Shown one piece after another: positions 55,952 to 64,000 of a DNA stretch of 64,000 nt; position 1 is the stretch's first letter; every line of letters starts with the position of its first letter. Position numbers and translations under genes: made by a program. The DNA is from Blepharisma stoltei (Eukaryota; Ciliophora; Heterotrichea; Heterotrichida; Blepharismidae). Location of the stretch: contig CAJZBQ010000051.1 of NCBI GenBank assembly GCA_914767885.1, positions 566,001 to 630,000 of the forward strand, written 5' to 3'. The notes under the pieces are model-generated. The model did not search any database and had not been told where the DNA came from. It saw only the letters and a program-made list of their open reading frames with translations.

Positions 55952-57091
55952 ATGGAGGATTTAACTTATAAAGCCAAACTTGCTGAACAAGCTGAAAGGT
56001 ATGATGATATGATCACCGTCATGAAAAACGTGATTAAGCAGGCTACCGAACTCAACGTAGACCAGCGAAACTTGCTCAGTGTTGGCTACAAAAACATCGT
56101 AGGTGTTCGAAGAACTGCTTGGCGCACAATTTCTTCCCTTGAAGAAAAAGAAGAAAGCAGAGGAAATGCCAAGAGAGTAGAATTAGCCCGCGCCTATCGC
56201 CTGAAAATTGAAGACGAGCTTAATAGAATTTGCCAAGACATTCTTACTGTTATCAGCGATGTCCTCAAAAAACAAAATTCGAGCGAGGCAAGGGTCTTTT
56301 TCTTAAAGATGCAGGGTGATTATTATAGATACATGGCTGAATACCAAACTGCTGGAGCAAATAAAGCTAAGTATGGAACCACTGCAGCTGATAATGCCCA
56401 CAGAGTTTATCAAGAAGCTATGGATCTTGCCAATTCTGAACTTCCACCAACTCATCCTATAAGACTTGGGCTTGCACTTAATTATTCAGTTTTCCACTAT
56501 GAAGTTAAGGAAAACCCGACTGAGGCTTGCAATATGGCAAGGACTGCTTTTGATCAAGCCATCGCGGAACTTGATAACTTACTCCCCCCCCCCCTCCGTG
56601 AGCGAACAAAACCATTAGAAAAATCGCCCATTTTTTGACCAAAAACCCACCCTCCGTGAGTGAACAAAAATTTTTTTTAAATAGAAAAAATTTTAATGGA
56701 AAAAAATTTTGATATATAAGTGATAATTAGTATAATGAAATCTAGAGCTAATTCTGTTTAATTTTAAACAAATTGCGTTTTAAAACATAAATTTTGCAAA
56801 TTAAATTAATATTTGCTTCCCAATTTTTGCAAATTAGGATTTTTTTAAATTTCGAAAAAAATATTTTTTATAAAATTTATATATAAATTTTTTTTAAAAA
56901 AAAAAAATTAACCCCCCTCCGTGAGCGAACAAAATTTTTTTGTTCGCTCACGGAGGGGGGGGGGGGAGTTAGATGAAGATCAATATAAGGACAGCACCAC
57001 AATAATGCAACTTATCAGGGATAATTTAACTCTTTGGACGTCCGAAATGAACGAAGAGCCTAAGGATGGCACAAACGTCGAAGATCTTTAG
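55952..57091 (+). CDS. 14-3-3 protein, split by a MITE IES
   Basis: 249 residues after IES removal, the family norm. Phosphoserine/threonine-binding adaptor. Conserved blocks: [16 protein letters not shown] with [30 protein letters not shown], and [20 protein letters not shown]. Phosphate-binding Lys, Arg and Tyr of the groove are present. The MITE 56580-56969 lies between IAELDNL and DEDQYKD; the TA-to-TA join gives a continuous family sequence, one of the clearest IES proofs in the window. The C-terminal tail is short and acidic ([12 protein letters not shown]). No intron. Confidence 0.97.
56580..56969 (+). mobile_element. IES: MITE family 1, complete copy, in 14-3-3 gene
   Basis: 390 bp between TA at 56580-56581 and 56970-56971. 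Same architecture as the 7700 copy and almost identical along its length, differing by a few indels in homopolymers. Left tandem terminal repeats, AT-rich centre, right palindrome with TTTTTTT loop. Confidence 0.95.
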
Positions 57092-57418
57092 TTAATGAGG
57101 ATTAATTATATTATTTTGAGAGCATTTCTTTATTAAAAGTCATTTTATAAGCTGGACTGCTCACATATTAGGAGTAAATATTCATGCATTTTAGAGCAAA
57201 ATGTCTGCTATAGAATTTTCGACGAGAAATTTGGTTATATGGAAAATATTAAAATTCTCCTTAAGAACGGGAGAAATTTGTTGCCTATTAAAGGGAAATA
57301 GGCAAATAATCATTTAAGATGATATATTACTCTCATTTTCATCAAATTTTAAGGAATTGATATTTTATAAGTGAAAATTGATAATCAAGATAAATTGCTT
57401 TAAAAGACTAATGTTATA
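57092..57418. other. intergenic between convergent genes
   Basis: About 330 A+T-rich bases. A small inverted repeat TTGCCTATTAAAGGGAAATAGGCAA lies at about 57280-57304 (given by position and ends); otherwise nothing recognised. Confidence 0.4.
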
Positions 57419-57724
57419 TTAGTAAGGGCGGAAACTAGCCTGACCTGCAGTATCAAGTTGAGAAGACAAATTTTGCATTTGTCTATCAGTTTCTAATATT
57501 GTCTCGATCGTCAGAGGGAGTAGTAAAATAGCACTTACACTTGTCAAGGTCCACAGAAGGTTTTTTGAGATTCTCAAAGTTTTAGAAGTATAATAGCTAA
57601 CCCAACTGTTCCAAAAGTTCAAAATTATCTGCCCCACTCTCGATTCAGTTGCAACTCTGATAACTTTTTGATATCTCATCTCTACGATTTCCCCTTGCTT
57701 TGACATTAATGGAATATTAAGCAT
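57419..57724 (-). CDS. Tom22-like mitochondrial outer-membrane protein
   Basis: 101 residues. A soluble N-terminal half (SKQGEIVEMRYQKVIRVA) is followed by a single transmembrane segment (LLWTLTSVSAILLLPLTIE) and a short tail (TILETDRQMQNLSSQ). The segment, with its proline near the end and acidic/arginine residues right after it (DRQM), resembles the Tom22 core of the protein-import TOM complex. The acidic presequence receptor region of opisthokont Tom22 is missing, as in other protists. Other small tail-anchored proteins remain possible. Confidence 0.55.
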   Translation of the reverse strand: MLNIPLMSKQGEIVEMRYQKVIRVATESRVGQIILNFWNSWVSYYTSKTLRISKNLLWTLTSVSAILLLPLTIETILETDRQMQNLSSQLDTAGQASFRPY

Positions 57725-57885
57725 CTTTCATTAGAAAATTTAATAATCACATTTTTAAATGTTTTTATTAGATTATCTGAAACTCTAAGAAATCTGCAAT
57801 TTGTAGGACGGCTCAAAATATTATTCAAGAAATTATTAGCCATTTCACTTATACTTAAATTATAGATATAAAATCTGCATGAGAT

Positions 57886-59427
57886 TTATATTGATTTTTT
57901 ACATTTTTCAAGTACAATAATTCCTCCTGTGTTCATCTTAGCCAAATTGCTAGGTGATGGTGTTTTTCTTTTCTCATCTTCATACTTATTTAAAACTTTC
58001 ATGAAGAAATCGTCAATTTTTTTGCTTTGCCTTAGTAAGTTTTCTTCTTGATCTCTTTTCTTCAGGATATTTTTTTCAGCAAGTAATAATGTTTTTTTCA
58101 AAGTTGCTTCTTTGATTTCAGCCCTTGCCTTTTCTCTTTTCGCTTCGTTGCAATTTAAAACGTCTTCTTTTTTCAAAGTTGATTCCAACTCTTTTCTTTG
58201 CTCTTCTTGGCGCTTTATATGAATTCCTTTATTTAGTTCTGAAATTCTTTTTGTTTCTTCGGCAAGCTTAGCTTTTCGTATTCTCTAAGTTAAAATTACC
58301 TCAGATTTTTCTGTATTCTCTTGCAACTTCAATATCCTTACAATTCTCTTTTCTTCCATCCGAGAATTCAAAGTCTCTCTGGCTTCTCTTGCTCTTGCTG
58401 CAGAAAGACTTCTTACATAGCTTGAGCTCGCTTTTTCCATTATGGAAAGTTGAGCTTTTCTTGCAGATTCTTCTAATTTTTTATTAATTCTTTGTAACTG
58501 AGTTAAAGTTTCTTCATCATCATATTTATCATCAAAATACTCTTCGTCTAAATTCAGTCTTCTTGTCGGACTTGTACTAAATGATTCTTTTGATTTTAAA
58601 TCGTTGCTGAAGCTATGATACATCTTTAAAGCTTCATTTTCGCTTATCATAGTTTGCTGATATTTCTTTAGCAGCATAGCTTTTCTTTTTTCTTCCAATT
58701 TAGATATTTTGAGACTTCTTTCTTTGGATTGTAACTGTCTTTCTATCTCTATTGATTTTTCTTTTTGTTCAAATCTTTTTATATACTCCTTGGTTTTTTC
58801 TTCCTCAGAAACTTTGATTTTCTTCTTGTTGTCTAAAACTTTTTTATATCTAATTGATTGATTTCTTGCGAACCTTAAACGTTTTTGGTTTAATTCTCCT
58901 GGAGAAATAGGAACAGTTAGTGGGATGTCGGGAGTTACAGATCTAATATAATATTTCCTCTTCGGAGAAAGAGATGGAGTCGATGAATCCCTGACTGGAG
59001 TAATAAAAATTCCAGCCTGGAAAATGCTACTGTTATTCTTTGAGTGCGGTGATGATAACAAGTTGTTTTCGAGTATATATTGGGCAACCATTGTTACTTT
59101 TGCTGACCTTCTTGCTTCATAGTGATTATATCTGAGAATCTGTATATCTTTGCTAATTTTTGGATCAGACATCTCATCAAATGACTTTTTAATAAGTTGC
59201 TCTGGCAAAAAGTTTAAGAACTTGCAGGCTTGTGTAATAAATGGGTGCGAAAAGTTATGTTTAGTCATAAAAGCAACAACTTTTTCCAGTTTTTTTGCAT
59301 ATTCTTGCTTTGATCGATTTAAGCTGTTAGGAAAATTATTCATTTCCTTTTGGAATGAACAAATTAAGTTATCATGGCAGATTAGACAAAAATATATTTT
59401 ATTACTATTGGCTATTTCTCTACACAT
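57886..59427 (-). CDS. charged coiled-coil protein, one 15-nt intron
   Basis: 508 residues. The N-terminus has a helical region (LEKVVAFMTKHNFSHPFI; ACKFLNFLPEQLIKKSFDEM), then a Ser/Pro-rich linker (TPVRDSSTPSLSPKRK) and a long, highly charged helix rich in Lys/Glu/Arg (SIEIERQLQSKERSLKISK). The 15-nt intron GTAATTTTAACTTAG (58285-58299) was placed because it joins two frames in KSE-RIRKAKLAEE. Typical of axonemal or cytoskeletal proteins; no specific family recognised. Confidence 0.7.
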
Positions 59428-59546
59428 TATTTCCTATTAAAATCTATCATAAACCAATTAATTATTATCCTTAATTATTTTTAGCCAGGAACCCCAATTA
59501 AATTTTTCTAAACAAATTTATCCTTCCTAAGAAAGTCGAATATAAT

Positions 59547-60110
59547 ATGGAAGATCAAAACGGTTCAAGGATAAAGAAATGGATGTCTTACATCCAAAAT
59601 TCCAACTTAGGCACTGCTCTCCAATATAAGGTCACTTTAACAAGCCTGAAGTCCAACATTCGTCCATGGATGACTGATATGTTTAACCCGGCCATGTTTT
59701 CTAAGCCATCGGTAAAGCAAATCCCAATCAGACTTGGTGAAAACTTGGTCTATTTCGTATCAAATTACGTCATCTTAACTATGCTACTACTCGTTCTCGG
59801 AATGTAATAATTATTCAGACTGTCACAGCCTTCCTTCCTTATTTCTTTGGTCGCAATTGGGGCTGTATGGGTTTATCTGTCGAAGAAGGACTTAAAAGTG
59901 CATGGCTTAGAAGTCACAGATTTTCAGAAGAATATGGGAATTCTAGCACTGCTGGCACTAACTACTTTTATGCTTGCAGGAAATATGATCATTTACACGC
60001 TCTTCTTATCGATGCTGCTGGCTGGGGTTCATTCGGTATATCATGATCAGCCTCAAATTCATTTGAAATTAGAAACTGATCTACCACCTAATACCTTATT
60101 ACCTCTTTAA
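59547..60110 (+). CDS. PRA1 family (prenylated Rab acceptor) membrane protein, one 15-nt intron
   Basis: 182 residues. RPWMTDMFNPAMFSKPS and RLGENLVYFVSNYVILTMLL match the PRA1 entry motif; four hydrophobic segments follow in two hairpins. The intron GTAATAATTATTCAG (59804-59818) lies inside the first hairpin and joins LVLGI-LSQPSFLISLVAIGA. The C-terminal acidic/proline tail (LETDLPPNTLLPL) is typical. PRA1 proteins sit in ER/Golgi/endosome membranes and help deliver prenylated Rabs. Confidence 0.88.
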
Positions 60111-60718
60111 ACTAATCAGGTCAGTTAAAGCTTGTCTTAATACTTATAGTAATATGTTATTTAAAATGTAGTTTCTCCTATAGTGTAAATATACAAATTA
60201 TTTTTATTATAGTAAACATAGAATTTTAAAAAATTGGATAAATATTTTATAAACGATCAGTTAATATTCATTTCAAAATATTTCTATGAGTATTAAAATA
60301 AAATCTTAAGAGTCATCGCCAAACAAAAATTATATAAAGATTAAATATAGAAAACTTTATGTTCCATTGCAATTTTTTAAGAATAAATTTTGGATTAAAA
60401 TTTCTGAATTTATATTTGGAGTTTAATTAATTAATAACTGCATATTAATAAAATTTATTGTTCTAGTTAAATTACTTCAATTTTAAAGCTAATTGATTTT
60501 TAATATAGTCTAATTCAATAATATACTTAAGAAGCCTTGAGTAGAAGAATAGAATTATCAATAAATATTCATATCAACTTCCAGCCACATTATATATTTT
60601 TGAGAGTAGCAATATCTTCAAAAAATTTGCATTAAAAAATTTAATCGGAACTTGCTTCAAAAATATTTGATTAATTTTTGGTTGTTGAGAATATACTTTT
60701 CTCATGTTTGAAATAATA
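60111..60718. other. intergenic, AT-rich
   Basis: About 610 bases of very A+T-rich DNA upstream of the ORP gene. Nothing recognised. Confidence 0.4.
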
Positions 60719-63265
60719 ATGGAGGGATTTTTGCTCAAGTGAACAAACTATGTGTACGGCTGGCAACGAAGGTATTTCTTACTTAAAAATGGTCTAATAT
60801 CCTATTCAAAGAAAAGAGACGGAAAAATGAAAGGTGAAATTCGGCTACAGAATGCTCAAGTTGTTCGGCATTCTACCAATCCGAAACGATTTTCTATTGA
60901 AACTAATACTGAATGTCTCCAGCTTAAAGCTCACAGTAATCATGAAGCTGAGCAGTGAATTCAAGCATTAAAGAGCTTGCAGCAAGAATTTTATAAAAGA
61001 CTTTCATGGTCACCTTCTATAGCCACTGAACAACAAGAGCTGCCAGAAGACTCATCTTTATTAAACTTTTTGGCCTTACTCCTATAAATCGAAACAAAAT
61101 ATTGGTAAAATTGCCATTTTTGGGTAAATAAACCCCTTTCAATCTAAAAAAAATTAAATTTTAAATTTGCCTAAAGCTTGTTCTTTTTTAACGAAGTTAG
61201 TTTTTTTAAAGTCAAAAATTCAATAAGTGCTTTTATTGAGAAAAAGTTAGTATAGCTTTTTATATAAAAAATTAATTCGAGAAGAGTTTTTCGTTCCAAT
61301 TTAAAAGGGAAGAGTTAAAATTAGGTGAAATATCAGGGTTCCATGCAGAAATGCAAGAAGCTGTTGATTTAATCCCTGAAAAAGTTCGAAGTAGTATTCC
61401 TGGCTTGCAAAAAGTTCTAAAGATATCTTCAAAAATTAAGCAGGTGGCTCTTGATTCGCTTAGGGTTATTGATGAAGAAGGTAAAAAGACTTTTCCAAAA
61501 ATAAAGATTTCTCTTATTAATGACTCAGAAAATATAGAAAAATCTTCATTTAGATATTCTGCAACTGATATAAATGAATATCAAGAAACTGATAGAGAAA
61601 ATTCTATAAATAAAATGGCTTTCGCTCAAGCGAAGTTAGCACCGCTAACTTTCTCTCACTCAAGCAATTTTATTTATGGGGTTGGGTTTTTACCTCGGGA
61701 ACTTTCTGCATAGCAATAGCGTTTTAGCTTTGGGGATAACCAGAGGAATTGCTCCTTAGTGCGCTCAAGACCTTGAGTTTTTACCCCGCACACCCGAAGG
61801 AAGGTGGACCCTCAGGGCGGAACACGCCCAGGAGCTGAGTCAAATAAAGCCGTGGCGACAGCAAAGCCCGTCGAAGCCGGAACGCCTTATTTGTCCGTGC
61901 CTTGGTGATCAAAAGGGATCGATCCAGAGGTCCACAGGCCCGACACGTGTACAAATATGGTGGCAGCTCTGGAGTTGGAACCCCGTAGTGGATGTTAAGC
62001 GTTATAAATTTTATAAGATAAGATAAGATAGAAAAATTCTATTTGAAGAAGAATGTAAAGAAATTGAAGAAATTGAATTTGAAGATGCTAGAAGTGATAT
62101 TTCAGATGAAGTAGAAAAAATTAGCAATGATAGGCAGATATCTATTGTTCCTCATAGAAAATCGTTACCCTTTTTAAGGAACCCAAATCAGAAGATCAAT
62201 ATTTGAAAAGTGGTTAAAGATTCAATTGGAAAAGAATTGAGCAAAATCACTGTCCCAGTTTATTTTAATGAACCTTTAAGTTTTATTCAACGCTTCACAG
62301 AAGATTTAACTTATAGTGAAATCATAGAGAGAGCTTGCATTGAAAATGATCCTCAACTACGCTTAGCATTAGTAGCCTGCTTTGCAGTTTCTGTTTATGC
62401 AAATGGCACAAATCGAACTATGAAACCTTTCAATCCCCTATTAGGTGAAACCTATGAACTTGAAACTAAAGGATTTCGTTTAATTTCTGAGCAAGTAAGC
62501 CACCATCCTCCAGTTTCTGCAATGCATTGTGAGCACCTCAAATATATCTATTGAGGAAACACAGAAGTAAAAACTCATTTCAAAGGAACTTACATCCAAG
62601 CAGTCCCGCATGGCATCTTTCACCTAGTTTTAAAAGAAACAAATGACCATATAGTCTGACATAAGCCCAAAACTAATATCTACAATATTATTATGGGGAA
62701 AATCTATATTGATAATTCTGGCTCAATTGAAATATCAAATTTTAATAATGGAGATAGAGCAACGATTGAGTATAAAAAGAAAGGGTGGTTTGAAAAAGTT
62801 ACACATGAGCTTGAAGGGAGCGTTTTTGACAATTTTGGTAATGAGAAGTACAAAATTGAAGGGAAATGAAACGAAGCTGTCATTATTAGAAATGTTTTAT
62901 CAGATAAAGTGGTGTTTGGATACGAAATTAATCAATTTCCTGAAGGATATGAGCAAAGCTATTATTTCAGTGATTATGCAATGCAGCTAAATAGTCCACC
63001 AGACTATTTTATTAATCTACCAAAAACAGACTCAAGGTATAGACCAGATCAAAGAGCTTTAGAAAATGGAAATCTTAAGCTCGCAGCATCTGAAAAATGA
63101 AGATTGGAAGAAAAGCAAAGACATGTAAGGAAAAAGAGAGAAGAGAGAGGAATTGAGTATAAACCAAGATGATTTTACTATGATCACGATGAATGGCTTT
63201 ACAAAGGAGGATATTGGGATTATAAAAATAGTGGCGATTTTTCAGATCTTCCAGACATATTTTAA
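60719..63265 (+). CDS. oxysterol-binding-protein-related protein (PH + ORD), two IESs
   Basis: 623 residues after assembly. Starts MEGFLLKWTNYVYGWQRRYF, a PH domain with a UGA Trp in the first strand. The C-terminal lipid-transfer domain has the ORP signature EQVSHHPPVSA and the lid-proximal NGTNRTMKPFNPLLGETYE. These proteins exchange sterols and PI4P at membrane contact sites. IES 61077-61315 separates PH from linker (NFLAL-KLGEISGFH), and a SINE-containing IES (61593-62028) splits the linker (QETDR-KILFEEECK). UGA Trp codons are numerous in the ORD. No FFAT motif was recognised. 624 codons in frame after removal of both. Confidence 0.93.
61077..61315. mobile_element. IES: MITE family 2 copy in ORP gene
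   Basis: 239 bp from TTA-CTCCTATAAATCGAAAC to GTTCCAATTTAAAAGGGAAGAGT-TA. Shares the interior pattern AACAAAATATTGGTAAAATTGCC with 4183-4453 (AACAAAATATCGATAAAATTAC). In-frame excision. Confidence 0.88.
61593..62028 (+). mobile_element. IES: SINE-like element, copy B, in ORP gene
   Basis: 436 bp removed between TA at 61593-61594 and 62029-62030. Target-site duplication GATAGAGAAAATTCTAT / GATAGAAAAATTCTAT. Begins ATAAATAAAATGGCTTTCGC, contains a 5' fold-back (GCGAAGTTAGCACCGCTAACTTTC), a G+C-rich body with GGAACACGCCCAGGAGCTGA, and ends TAAGATAAGATAAGATAG. TA excision, not simple duplication collapse, restores the frame. Confidence 0.85.
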
Positions 63266-63275
63266 GCTTGTTTAA

Positions 63276-63626
63276 TTACTCATCTATTACATTGACTTTA
63301 CCTCTATTAGACTTTTTCTTCCTTTTTTCCATAGCAAGTTTATCTTTTATATAAATTTCCTTATCCTCATCAAAAATTTCTCCAGCTTCTTTGGCCTCTT
63401 CAAACGAATCAATAAATGTTGTGACCTGTCCGTCTCTGTTAAATACTTTTTTCTCCAGGGAGACTTCACTGTCTGATAACTCTTGCTTTTTAGCAATATC
63501 ATCTTCATTTATTGAGTTATTATCTTCGACATTGTGTGTTGGATTTTCAATGTAAATACTTGCAACGAGCTCTGGAGAATTGATTTTTGGTATAGTGCAC
63601 ACGCTTTTATAGATCCTTAAAGACAA
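63276..63626 (-). CDS. acidic/charged 116-aa protein, function unknown
   Basis: Starts MSLRIYKSVCTIPKIN and continues with a Glu/Asp-rich middle (NNSINEDDIAKKQELSDSE) and a basic tail (AMEKRKKKSNRGKVNV). No domain recognised; likely disordered. Convergent with the ORP gene, stops 10 bases apart. Coding is supported by the absence of stops and the non-random composition. Confidence 0.5.
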   Translation of the reverse strand: MSLRIYKSVCTIPKINSPELVASIYIENPTHNVEDNNSINEDDIAKKQELSDSEVSLEKKVFNRDGQVTTFIDSFEEAKEAGEIFDEDKEIYIKDKLAMEKRKKKSNRGKVNVIDE

Positions 63627-64000
63627 TGACTTTTAAAAGAAAAAATTGATTTAAAACTCTAAAAAAATCTAAAAAGTCAAAATTAAATTAAAAAAATTCG
63701 CTTATATCTTCTATTTGCTGATTTTAAAATTAACTTTTCGAAATGTCAAAAAGAATTTTCCTTAAGTTTTTATTTCCCTCAAAAATCAATAAGGAGTCAA
63801 GCACTATATGAGCGCAATTGAGTGTTGTATTGCTAAAACCTAATCACCGAGTACTGTTGCAGAAATCAATACATTTAGTGCAATAAGATAAAGTATTGGA
63901 AAGTAAGTAGTTATATTTGTCAAATTACATTGGATATGCGCTGGCTGAAAGCAAAGAGAATTTATGTCTTTGCAAATATCCAGAGAGTAAATAGACAAAC
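63627..64000. other. intergenic at window edge
   Basis: About 370 A+T-rich bases with no recognised gene, repeat or RNA; may contain the promoter of the small minus-strand gene. Confidence 0.35.

Overview
This window looks like germline (micronuclear) DNA of a heterotrich ciliate, most probably Blepharisma. Three independent signs point there. (1) UGA reads as tryptophan at conserved positions, for example the kinase VDWWSVG, the TBC YYGWK and the TBC GALLWHASE, while UAA and UAG act as stops. (2) Introns are tiny, nearly all 15-16 nt, GT...AG. (3) Many exons are broken by AT-rich segments, usually flanked by TA, and removing each at the TA restores a conserved reading frame; these are internal eliminated sequences (IESs). 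For every interrupted gene I checked that the coding length after removing the proposed IESs and introns is a multiple of three.

Layout. 1-7.3 kb: a TBC Rab-GAP (5' partial), an MDR oxidoreductase, two small proteins, Elongator subunit 5, a DDX3/Ded1 helicase with two IESs (one hides its true N-terminus) and a SIRT6/7-type sirtuin. 7.6-17.5 kb: an IES-rich stretch with a 99-aa gene spread over 1.6 kb, a coiled-coil gene, a LITAF-like protein, a coiled-coil gene split by a 3.9-kb IES containing large inverted repeats, and a low-complexity protein. 18-29 kb: a SAPS (PP6 regulatory subunit) gene and a giant USP9X/USP34-type deubiquitinase, both carrying retroelement-like insertions with target-site duplications. 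30-39 kb: an NDR-family kinase, an ankyrin/coiled-coil gene, other coiled-coil genes and an ARA6-like N-myristoylated Rab. 39.5-48.5 kb: RPS26, a TRIM-like RING/B-box/kelch protein, a second TBC protein, a C2H2 protein and a protease-fold/kelch fusion. 49-63.6 kb: a kelch/Cys-rich multipass membrane protein, succinyl-CoA ligase alpha, coiled-coil genes, 14-3-3, a Tom22-like protein, a PRA1 protein and an oxysterol-binding-protein relative.

Mobile DNA. MITE family 1 (termini TA-CTCCCCC...CTCCGTGAGCGAAC, about 390 bp when complete) has at least eight copies, five of them inside genes. A sister family 2 (CCCCCTTTTAAATTGG termini) has several. A SINE-like family (three good copies, plus unrelated retroelement-like insertions) ends in short tandem repeats such as (TAAG)n or (GATAA)n and is flanked by 14-20 bp target-site duplications. 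About 11 kb of the window is IES lying inside genes. The genes do not form operons; they are ordinary compact single-gene units, and vesicle-traffic functions (two TBC, Rab, PRA1, ORP) recur without evident clustering logic.
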